DNA of 64,000 bases from positions 1 to 64,000 of the forward strand of contig NZ_JACHJL010000020.1 of assembly GCF_014203645.1 (NCBI RefSeq). The letters are read 5' to 3'. Within the stretch, counting starts at the first letter, position 1. Each line of letters begins with the position of its first letter. The notes below the pieces were generated by a model. The model saw nothing but the letters and a program-made list of their open reading frames with translations. It was not told the origin of the DNA and ran no database searches. Shown piece by piece: positions 52,868-59,995 of the stretch. The translations under genes were made by a program, and so were the position numbers. This stretch comes from Streptomyces zagrosensis (GTDB taxonomy: Bacteria; Actinomycetota; Actinomycetes; Streptomycetales; Streptomycetaceae).

Positions 52868-53822
52868 GGTCACCTTTCCGGATGAGGGTCCGCGTGAGGG
52901 CGGACGTGATCGCGCTCCGGTCCACGCCGTAGAAGGCGAGTAGTTCCTCGTGCGTCCCCACCGGCGGGTAGCGGTTGTCTACGCACAGTCGGGTCACCCG
53001 GGCCGGCGGGCCGCCCACCGCGGTGGCCACCCGGTCCCCGAGCCCGCCCGGGCCCGCCGCCTCCTCGGCGGTGACGACGAGCGGGTAGTCCCGGGCGAGC
53101 TTGTGCACCTGCTCGACCGGGAAGGGGCGCAGGCAGGTGACGGCGGCCACTGCGACGTCCAGGCCGGCGCCGGCGCAGTGCTCCGCCGCCGCCAGGGCCT
53201 CGGCGACGCACCGCCCGGTGGCCAGCACCAGGGCGTCCCTCCCGGCGCGCAGAGTGCGGACGGCGCGCACGTCACCCGGTTCCCCGGGGTCGATGACCGG
53301 AGGGTCCTCGCGCGCGGTGAGCCGGATGTAGGCCGGCCGGCCCGGTGGCAGGCAGGCGCGCAGCACGTGCGCGGCGTCGGTCGCGTCGGCCGGGCAGTAG
53401 ATGTCCATCCGCGGCAGCGCGGACATCAGGGCGATGTCGTCGACCGCGTGGTGGGTGGGGCCGAGCGGGCCATAGCTCAGCCCTCCGCCGACGCCGAGCA
53501 GCACTATCGGCAGGCCGGGCAGCGACACGTCTAGCCGGAGTTGCTCGTAGGCGCGCCGGATAAGGAACGGGGCCATCGCGCCCACCACCGGGCGCCAGCC
53601 GGTGCGGGCCAGCCCGGCCGCCATCGCCACGAGGTTGGTCTCCGCGATGCCCGCCTCGACGTACCGCCGCGGGTCGGCGCAGATGACGGGGCCGAAGAGG
53701 GCCTGCCCGTCGGCGCCGGCGGTGATGACGTCGGGGTGCGAGCGCACCGCCGCCGCAATGACGGGCGCGCACGCCGCGCGCATCGACGCCGGCCGGGCAC
53801 CGGCCGCGCCGCGCGCGCTCAC
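52851..53822 (-). CDS. Transketolase-like, C-terminal subunit
   Basis: A 323-residue protein covering the pyrimidine-binding and C-terminal domains of transketolase: VEAGIAETNLVAMAAGLART (with the Glu that activates TPP), GGLSYGPLGPTHHAVDDIAL, and the C-terminal VDNRYPPVGTHEELLAFYGV. It pairs with the N-terminal subunit upstream (GTGA overlap). Split transketolases in secondary metabolism transfer a ketol unit in making unusual sugars or amino acids. Confidence 0.9.
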   Translation of the reverse strand: MSARGAAGARPASMRAACAPVIAAAVRSHPDVITAGADGQALFGPVICADPRRYVEAGIAETNLVAMAAGLARTGWRPVVGAMAPFLIRRAYEQLRLDVSLPGLPIVLLGVGGGLSYGPLGPTHHAVDDIALMSALPRMDIYCPADATDAAHVLRACLPPGRPAYIRLTAREDPPVIDPGEPGDVRAVRTLRAGRDALVLATGRCVAEALAAAEHCAGAGLDVAVAAVTCLRPFPVEQVHKLARDYPLVVTAEEAAGPGGLGDRVATAVGGPPARVTRLCVDNRYPPVGTHEELLAFYGVDRSAITSALTRTLIRKGDHEDPV

Positions 53823-54688
53823 GCCCCCACCACCTGCGGACGGGCTGCAGCGCGCGCGACCAACTCCTTTGTCGCCGTGCTCAGTTGCTCGGCGGTCAGC
53901 CGCCCCATGTGCCATCCGGGGTCGTTCTCCATAAAAGACACCCCCCGGCCCTTGACGGTGTGCGCCAGCAGCACCCCCGGTCCGGGGCCGTCGAGAAGAG
54001 CGGTGACGGAGGACCGCACGGCGGCCGGGTCGTGGCCGTCGGCCTCCGCCACGGACCAGCCGAACGCCCGCCACTTGTCGGCCAGGGGTTCGAGCCGCAG
54101 CACGTCCTCGGTCCAGCCCTCCTGTTGAAGGCCGTTGCGGTCCACGACGGCCACCAGGTTCGCCAGTCGGTGGTGCGCCGCGAACTGGGCGGCCTCCCAG
54201 TTGGTGCCCTCGTCCAGCTCGCCGTCGCCGGTGACGACCACGACCCGGCCGGGCCGGCCGGCGAGCCGGGTGCCCAGCGCCATGCCGCAGCCCAAGGAGA
54301 GGCCGTGGCCCAGCGCCCCGGTCGCGGCCTCGACGCCGGGCAGTCCGTCGGCCGGGTGCCCCGGCAGCCGGTCCAGGTCGCCGGTAAGCACGCCAGATTC
54401 GGCGAGCACGGCGTACAGCCCGTAGGCGCCGTGGCCCTTGCTCAGCAGCAGGCGGTCCCGGTCCGGCCAGTCGGGCCGGCCCGGGCGGTCGCGCAGCACC
54501 GTCAGCCGGAGTGTGGCCAGCAGATCGATGACGGACAGCGCCGGGCCGACGTGGAGCGGCTTGGCCGCCGCCAGCCGCAGCACCCGCAGGCGGGCGCGGT
54601 CAGCGAACGCGAGGACGTCGGCTGGCCCAACCGGTCGGTGTTCCGCTGACGGTGAATGACGGGAAGGCTGCTCGGCGGACGAAGACAC
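53819..54688 (-). CDS. Transketolase-like, N-terminal TPP subunit
   Basis: A 289-residue TPP-binding half of a transketolase: LHVGPALSVIDLLATLRLTV, LLLSKGHGAYGLYAVLAESG, GALGHGLSLGCGMALGTRLA and the thiamine-binding GDGELDEGTNWEAAQFAAHH with VVDRNGLQQEG. It forms an alpha2beta2-type enzyme with the next gene's product. First gene of the long minus-strand run; the spacer to the divergent operon at 54912 must carry its promoter. A dedicated role is likely since no other sugar-phosphate genes are near. Confidence 0.9.
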   Translation of the reverse strand: MSSSAEQPSRHSPSAEHRPVGPADVLAFADRARLRVLRLAAAKPLHVGPALSVIDLLATLRLTVLRDRPGRPDWPDRDRLLLSKGHGAYGLYAVLAESGVLTGDLDRLPGHPADGLPGVEAATGALGHGLSLGCGMALGTRLAGRPGRVVVVTGDGELDEGTNWEAAQFAAHHRLANLVAVVDRNGLQQEGWTEDVLRLEPLADKWRAFGWSVAEADGHDPAAVRSSVTALLDGPGPGVLLAHTVKGRGVSFMENDPGWHMGRLTAEQLSTATKELVARAAARPQVVGA

Positions 54689-54756
54689 CGTGACTCCTCA
54701 GACAGGCCCCAACCTTGAGTGCAGCATCAGTGTGGAATTCCGCGAACGGCGCCCAC

Positions 54757-54768
54757 AAGTATGTACTT
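54757..54768. promoter_or_regulatory. Candidate operator in the main divergent promoter
   Basis: AAGTA-TG-TACTT is an inverted repeat in the 223-base spacer between the transketolase and LigC-like genes. A second GAAGTAC copy lies about 55 bases to the right. AGTA/TACT-type boxes are typical of HxlR-family regulators, and one is encoded at 58329. Confidence 0.4.
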
Positions 54769-54911
54769 TGAAGTTCGTGGGTGAATGCGCGAACGGCGGC
54801 GAAACGCACTCCGAAGTACGTCGGTGCGCACACGCGCCGCACTGCGTTACTTTCGAAAGGCGACTGACCTACCGCCACGGAATTTCCGTCCGAGCAGTGA
54901 GGGATAAAGAA

Positions 54912-55973
54912 ATGACGTCGCCTCTCATTCACGCCATCATCGGCTGCGGCCGAGTGGCCCCAAACCATGTGGACGCCTTCGCGGCGCAGCCGGGCATCTC
55001 GGTCAGGTGGGCCTGCGACCGGGACGCCGCCAAGGCCCGGTCGCTGGCCCTGGCCTACGACGTCCCCGCGGTCACCACCAGCGTCGCCGAGGTGCTCGCC
55101 GACGCCGAGGTGGACAGCGTGTCGCTGGCCGTGGACCACGCGCAGCACGCCGAGTTGGCCGCCGCGGCGCTGCGCGCGGGCAAGCACGTGCTGGTGGAGA
55201 AGCCACTGGCGATGACCGTGGCCGATGGCACCGAGCTGATCGAGTTGAGCGAGCGCGCCGGCCGGGTGCTCTCCGTGGTCTCCCAGCACCGGTACGACCC
55301 GCTGGTGCGGGCGGTGCACGACTGGCTCGACAGCGGGCTGCTCGGCCGGCTGGTGTCGGTGCACGCGGTGTTGCAGTGTGGGCGCACCACAACGTACTAC
55401 CGGGACAGCTACTGGCGTGGGACCTGGTCGGGAGAGGGCGGATCGGCCCTGGTCAACCAGGGCTACCACGCGCTGGACGTGGTGCGTTCGCTGTGCGGCG
55501 GGCTGAGCGTGGTGGGCGCCATGACCGGCACCGCCCATCTGCGGGAGGTGATGGAGACCGAAGACACGCTCGCCGCGGTACTCAGCGGGTCCTCCGGCGC
55601 CCTGGTGACGTACGGCGTGACGGTGGCGAGCGTGGTGCCCTGGCGCACCCGCGTCACCGTGGTCGGCACGGCGGGCACCGTGGTCTTCGACCTGGACCAC
55701 CCGGGCACCCTGCACTTCGTGGAGGGCGGTCCGGAGCTGCTGCGGGAGGCGGAGGCGGAGCGGGCGCGGACCACCCGCGAGGAGCCATCGGGCATCGACT
55801 ACTACGGCATCTCGCACCGCCGGCAGGCGGCCGACTTCTGCCGGGCGGTGCGTACCGGAAGCCCGATGACCGCGAGTGGCCGAGAGGGGCTGGAGACGCT
55901 GCGGTTGCTGGCCGACCTGTACCGCACCGGTCGGCGCCACGCGGTGGTGCCGCAGCCGGCAACGGCCGGCTGA
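54912..55973 (+). CDS. Gfo/Idh/MocA oxidoreductase, LigC-like
   Basis: A 353-residue Gfo/Idh/MocA protein: N-terminal Rossmann loop AIIGCGRVAPNHVDAFA, EKPLAMTVADGTELI with the conserved EKP Lys, and a C-terminal GFO domain. GAGGG precedes the ATG. The next two genes encode LigB- and LigA-like dioxygenase subunits. In protocatechuate 4,5-cleavage, the same family member LigC oxidises the cyclised ring-cleavage product to a 2-pyrone. By position this enzyme may do the equivalent step on a pathway catechol. Confidence 0.85.
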   Translation: MTSPLIHAIIGCGRVAPNHVDAFAAQPGISVRWACDRDAAKARSLALAYDVPAVTTSVAEVLADAEVDSVSLAVDHAQHAELAAAALRAGKHVLVEKPLAMTVADGTELIELSERAGRVLSVVSQHRYDPLVRAVHDWLDSGLLGRLVSVHAVLQCGRTTTYYRDSYWRGTWSGEGGSALVNQGYHALDVVRSLCGGLSVVGAMTGTAHLREVMETEDTLAAVLSGSSGALVTYGVTVASVVPWRTRVTVVGTAGTVVFDLDHPGTLHFVEGGPELLREAEAERARTTREEPSGIDYYGISHRRQAADFCRAVRTGSPMTASGREGLETLRLLADLYRTGRRHAVVPQPATAG

Positions 55974-55989
55974 ACGGGGAGGACGCATC

Positions 55990-56808
55990 ATGGCGCACAT
56001 CGTCGCCGCGGCGGGAGTGCCGCACACGCCGGTCTTCCCCTCGCTCGCCCGTCAGGACACCGCGGCCGGGCAGGACATCGCCGCCCGCTACGAGGCCGTA
56101 CGGCGGGTGGTGGCCGGGGCGGACCCGGACGTGGTGGTTGTGCTGAGCTGCGACCACATCAACACCTTCTTCCTGGACGCCTGGCCGACCTTCGCCATCG
56201 TCGCCGCCGACGTGGTGAACGGCCCCAATGACGAGGTGCCGGGCGTCGCCACGGCGGAGCTACCGGTGGACGCCCGGGTCGGCCGGCATCTGCACCGGCA
56301 GTTGGTCCGCCAGGAGTTCGACCCGGTGCTGTCGCAGGGCTGCACGGTCGACCACTCCGTCGTCGTACCGCTGCACTTCGTCAACCAGGAGCGGGTCCCG
56401 GTGGTCCCGGTCTACATAAACGGCATGGTCGGGCCGCTGCCGACCGCGCAGCGCTGCCGCCGGCTGGGCGTCGCCATCCGGCGCGCTCTGGAGGGCCTGC
56501 CGGCCCGGCGGGTGGCCGTGGTGGCCAGCGGCAGCTTCTCCCTGGAGGTCGGCGGCCCACGGATGGACCCCGGCCGGCTCTACGGGGTGCCGGACCCGGA
56601 CTGGGCCGCCCGGGCCGCCGCGCACCTGCGCGCCGGGCGCGTGGAACGGCTGGCCAGCGAGGCGGGCCCGGAGCGGATCGCCCACGCCGGGACAGTGGCC
56701 GGCGAGATCCTGCCGTGGATCACCATGGCCGAGATTTGCCGGGAGCTTTCCTGTGCGGTGATGGACCACCGGGCCGGCGAGGGGCACGCCTTCGCCGCGT
56801 GGAGCTGA
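55990..56808 (+). CDS. LigB-like class III extradiol dioxygenase
   Basis: A 272-residue LigB-family catalytic subunit. Iron ligands are in place: His12 in AAGVPHTPVFP, His56 in LSCDHINTFF and a Glu in ITMAEICRELS near the C-terminus, with DHSVVVPLHF as the base region. Such enzymes open catechol rings beside a hydroxyl with O2 and Fe(II). GGGGAGG lies upstream of the ATG, 17 bases after the LigC-like stop. Works with the LigA-like subunit encoded next. Substrate likely a catechol such as a protocatechuate- or DOPA-like compound. Confidence 0.88.
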   Translation: MAHIVAAAGVPHTPVFPSLARQDTAAGQDIAARYEAVRRVVAGADPDVVVVLSCDHINTFFLDAWPTFAIVAADVVNGPNDEVPGVATAELPVDARVGRHLHRQLVRQEFDPVLSQGCTVDHSVVVPLHFVNQERVPVVPVYINGMVGPLPTAQRCRRLGVAIRRALEGLPARRVAVVASGSFSLEVGGPRMDPGRLYGVPDPDWAARAAAHLRAGRVERLASEAGPERIAHAGTVAGEILPWITMAEICRELSCAVMDHRAGEGHAFAAWS

Positions 56809-56813
56809 GGCCG

Positions 56814-57128
56814 GTGTCCGTCTACGAGATCAACCACATCTGCTACCTGGCCTCCCACGACCGGGAGTTCTGCCGGGAGTTGCGCACCGACCCCGTCGGC
56901 CTGCTGGCCCGGTCCCGGCTGACGCCCGAGGAGCGGGCGCAGATGCTCGCCGGCGACGTGCGGGCGCTGTACGAGCGCGGCGCCCACCCCGTCCTGCTGG
57001 TACGCCTGGGCACCCACCGCCTGTTCGGGCTGACGCCCGAGCTGTACGGGGAGCGGATCAGGCTCGCCACCCGACCGATCGACGAGTGCGACGACGGCCC
57101 GGAGTCCGCGGGGCCGGGGGCCGGGTAG
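56814..57128 (+). CDS. LigA-like dioxygenase small subunit
   Basis: A 104-residue LigA-type alpha subunit (YEINHICYLASHDREFCREL, RTDPVGLLARSRLTPEERAQ, then LLVRLGTHRLFGLTPELYG). In LigAB it caps the LigB active site. GTG start 6 bases after the ligB-like stop with GAGG before it, so both are translated together. An acidic tail (DECDDGPES) ends the protein. Confidence 0.85.
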   Translation: MSVYEINHICYLASHDREFCRELRTDPVGLLARSRLTPEERAQMLAGDVRALYERGAHPVLLVRLGTHRLFGLTPELYGERIRLATRPIDECDDGPESAGPGAG

Positions 57129-57169
57129 CGCCGCACGTCCGGCCGGGCCCGGCCGTCCGGTGCGACCGG

Positions 57170-58120
57170 TCAGGCACCGGTCTTGATGGGCGTGAGCCAC
57201 TCCTCGTACGAGGTGACCGCGCCCCGTACCACCTGGTGGTAGAGCTCCTCAAGCTGTCGGGTGATCGGCCCCGCCCGGTGGCCGTCCCCCACCGAAATGC
57301 CGTCGATTTCGACCGCGGGCAGGATCTCCGCCGCGGTGCCCATCAGGAAGACCTCGTCCGCCAGGTATAGCTCGGTACGCTCGATCCGCCGGGTCAGGGT
57401 CTCCACGCCGGCTTCGGCCGCCAGCCGCAGTACGGTGCGGCGTGTGATGCTGTCTAGCACGCCGCTCGCCAGGTCGGGCGTGGAAAGCACGCCGTCGGAG
57501 ACCACGGCCAGGCAGGCGCCCGAGCTCTCGGTGACCTCTCCGTTGCCGTTGACGAACACCGGCCAGTCGGCGCCGCGGCTGCGGGCGTCGATGGTGCCGA
57601 GGCGGCCGTTGTGGTAGTTGGAGAAGACCTTCATGGTGGCCGGCGAGGCGTTGGCGTTGGTCCGCGGCCACGAACTCACCGCGAGGGTGCAGGTGGTGCC
57701 GCGGCCCAACTTGCTGGTGAAGTCCCAGCTATCGATGACCACCTCGGCTGGGGTGCCGGCCGGCACCATCTGCTCGCGGTGCAACCCGACCGCGAAGCCC
57801 CAGGGCCTGACGTACACGTCTCGTCCAGGGACGCTTACCCGGGACAGCAGTTCGGCCGCGGCGGCCGTCAGTTCGTCCGCGTCGAAGGCCGGCTGGAGCC
57901 GGCTCATCCGCAGCGAGTCGACCAGCCGCCGCATGTGATCGCGGAAGCGGAACCCGAGCAGTTGGCTCCGGTCTGGGCTCCAGTAGGAGTGCACGCCCTC
58001 GAAGGCGGCGGAGACCGAGGCGTGTCCCACGGCGTTGACGTGGACCACGGCGTCGTCCCACGGCATGAAGGTGCCGTTCCGCCAGATCACCCGGCCCGGT
58101 CGCTCGGCTGGCATCGTCAT
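57170..58120 (-). CDS. Class IV PLP aminotransferase (IlvE-like)
   Basis: A 316-residue branched-chain-aminotransferase fold protein. The PLP Lys lies in TMKVFSNYHNGRLGTIDARS (equivalent to the KAGGNY Lys of IlvE), with RTELYLADEVFLMGTAAEIL and the start VIWRNGTFMPWDDAVVHVNA. The phosphate-region EGAGENLF is changed to ESSGACLAVV, so substrate preference may differ. It would convert a 2-oxo acid into an amino acid. Convergent with the LigCBA-like operon, and likely in the pathway as precursor supply. Confidence 0.87.
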   Translation of the reverse strand: MTMPAERPGRVIWRNGTFMPWDDAVVHVNAVGHASVSAAFEGVHSYWSPDRSQLLGFRFRDHMRRLVDSLRMSRLQPAFDADELTAAAAELLSRVSVPGRDVYVRPWGFAVGLHREQMVPAGTPAEVVIDSWDFTSKLGRGTTCTLAVSSWPRTNANASPATMKVFSNYHNGRLGTIDARSRGADWPVFVNGNGEVTESSGACLAVVSDGVLSTPDLASGVLDSITRRTVLRLAAEAGVETLTRRIERTELYLADEVFLMGTAAEILPAVEIDGISVGDGHRAGPITRQLEELYHQVVRGAVTSYEEWLTPIKTGA

Positions 58121-58328
58121 GAAGATCCCCACTCTCTGAGCGCCAATACGTCTCCCGGCTGGGGAGCGGCGGACGGGCGCCACCGGATATGAAAGGTTCG
58201 CGGTCCGACGGGCGGGGCCGGTCCTCTGGATGAGGGAAAGTCGGCGTGTTCGCGGGCACGAAGACGCCGGCCGATTATCGGGTCAAAGAGCGCCGGCGTA
58301 ACACCCGAGTTCGGAATTTCGCGCCGGG

Positions 58329-58778
58329 TCACCCGGAGGCGGAAACGTCGGCAGGGTGCGCCCCAGCCGGCACCGGGCTTTCCGCAGCGTGCCGCGAAAT
58401 GAATTCGGCGCGGGTGCGGATGAGGTACTCCGCGTGCGCCTCGCTCCATTCGTCGACGGTATTGATTAATTCGTGCAGGGACCGGCCCAGTTCCGTCAGC
58501 CGGTAGGGCACGAAGCCGCCCCGCTCCGGTCTCTTCGACGAGGTCAGCGGGCCGTTGAGGTATCCGTCGTGCTGCAGACGATGCAGCGTCTCGATGAGCA
58601 CCTTGTGGTTGATGCCTTCCAGGTGGCGGTGCAGGTCATTGAACCGGCACCGACCGGCCGCCACCGCGCTGATCACCAGCACCGACCAGCGCCCGGACAG
58701 GGTGTCCAGGACCCTCGCCAGCGGGCGGGCGGCCATTCGCTGAAGCGCGGGAGCGGGCACCCTTCCGGTTCTTCCCAT
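58329..58778 (-). CDS. HxlR-family transcriptional regulator
   Basis: A 149-residue winged-helix HxlR protein (LDTLSGRWSVLVISAVAAGR, FNDLHRHLEGINHKVLIETL, GYLNGPLTSSKRPERGGFVP, YRLTELGRSLHELINTVDEW). Many HxlR members sense electrophiles or quinones. As the pathway seems to handle catechols, such sensing would be fitting. ATG at 58778 with GAGAG upstream. A longer frame to 58958 has biased codons, so an N-terminal extension cannot be ruled out. Confidence 0.88.
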   Translation of the reverse strand: MGRTGRVPAPALQRMAARPLARVLDTLSGRWSVLVISAVAAGRCRFNDLHRHLEGINHKVLIETLHRLQHDGYLNGPLTSSKRPERGGFVPYRLTELGRSLHELINTVDEWSEAHAEYLIRTRAEFISRHAAESPVPAGAHPADVSASG

Positions 58779-59034
58779 CCGAATCACTCTCGCTTGGTGG
58801 ACCGGGCACCTCCCGCCCGGCGTGAGCCGCCAGGCCGTGCCCTCGTGGGGCGCGACACCGGGTCCGCCCGCACGCCGGCCGTCGGCACCGGGCGCGGCGC
58901 GGACCGCGGATCGCGCGCTGCCGCCGGTCGCGGGCGCGGGTTCCGTCGCGACAGCCACCGTCGGCGGCGTCTTCCCGGACGCGGCCCGGCCGGGCGCTGT
59001 ACGGCGCCCTGGCGGTGATCGTGCTCGGCCCGGT

Positions 59035-59109
59035 TCATCCCCAGCCGGTGTCGTCTTCGCCCGGCCCGGTCGGTGTGAACGAGAGTGGGGCCGGAACGGA
59101 TACGGTCAT
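59035..59109 (-). CDS. 24-residue small peptide gene
   Basis: ATG at 59109 with a near-ideal GAGGGG site 7 bases upstream. The peptide runs MTVSVPAPLSFTPT to GPGEDDTGWG, with a Pro/Thr-rich first half and an acidic Gly-Trp-Gly end. The stop overlaps a following ATG (ATGA) of an Arg-rich frame I do not trust. It could be a precursor or signalling peptide, a leader peptide, or chance. No maturation enzyme typical of RiPPs is next to it. Confidence 0.4.
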   Translation of the reverse strand: MTVSVPAPLSFTPTGPGEDDTGWG

Positions 59110-59305
59110 CGTGGTTCCCCTCTTTTGCGAATGGCCGGAAGCGGAGCCGACCGTGTCTGCCTGCTCCTTCAGCGTCGCCCGCCACGGCCGGGGGCACCAT
59201 GGGGCTCCCTGTTCACCAAAGTGCCGCACAGGAAGGCGAGCGAGGCACATAGCGCGGCAAAACGCCGCATACGCGGACGCTTGAGCTTCTCGGGCGGCGG
59301 GCGCT

Positions 59306-59884
59306 TCAGGGTGCGGGCGGGAGCAGTACCCGCAGCACCCGCGCACTGCGGGGCGCCTCGCACCGGCAGTGGCACCACCGGGAGAGGTAGAGCACCTCCC
59401 CAGGGCGCAGCCACAGCTCGACGTGGGGGATGCCGCTCGTGCGGGGCCCGACGCGAAAGCGCACGGTTCCCTCAAGCGGCAGCAGCAGGCAGTCGGCGCG
59501 CGACGCGTCACCCGCCACCCGCCCGGCCGCTAGAGCACGCAGGGACAGGCGCGCCCAGCGTCCCGTGGTGGCGTCCAGACCGGCGACCATTCGGGCCGAC
59601 GCGGCGCCGGGCGGGACGGGCCGCCAGCCGGCGGCGGGCCGCGGGTCGCCCGGCGCGTACGCGGGGTCCGCCTCGACTACCGCGCGGCACGCCGCCGCTG
59701 GCTCGTCCACCACCGGGTGGGCGCCCTCCGGCCACACCAGCGCGAGGCCGCGCCGCCGGTAGGTCGCCACGCACAGCGCGATGTCCTGGAGGAAGGTCTT
59801 CCACTCCCCGTCGGACGCCGCCGTATATCGCAATCCGCACGCCCTTCCGCCACGCGGCCCCGCAACCGGCGGCCGGGAGCCCAT
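59306..59884 (-). CDS. Cupin-like protein
   Basis: Up to 192 residues; the start is uncertain. Codon bias is strong from about GLRYTAASDGEWKTFLQDIA on. The C-terminal part (LPLEGTVRFRVGPRTSGIPH, VELWLRPGEVLYLSRWCHCR) has the strand-turn spacing of a cupin barrel, with LWLRPGEVLYLSRWCHC as the second motif. The middle contains SARMVAGLDATTGRWARLSL. It may be an oxygenase or a binding protein; no full metal triad can be defined by eye. Confidence 0.5.
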   Translation of the reverse strand: MGSRPPVAGPRGGRACGLRYTAASDGEWKTFLQDIALCVATYRRRGLALVWPEGAHPVVDEPAAACRAVVEADPAYAPGDPRPAAGWRPVPPGAASARMVAGLDATTGRWARLSLRALAAGRVAGDASRADCLLLPLEGTVRFRVGPRTSGIPHVELWLRPGEVLYLSRWCHCRCEAPRSARVLRVLLPPAP

Positions 59885-59995
59885 CGTCGCGCAGTCGGCG
59901 CGGCCGCGTCAGTCACGTATCTGCGGTCCCGTGATCACGTGACACGTCCGGACCGGAGGCCCGGCGCGCCGCGCGGTGCGGTGGGCCGGGGCGGG

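Noticed and set aside
58784..59038. Arg-rich 84-codon frame coupled to the 24-residue peptide gene
   Set aside because: The ATGA overlap is suggestive, but the translation is low-complexity Arg/Pro and its third positions are less biased than another frame. Not convincing.
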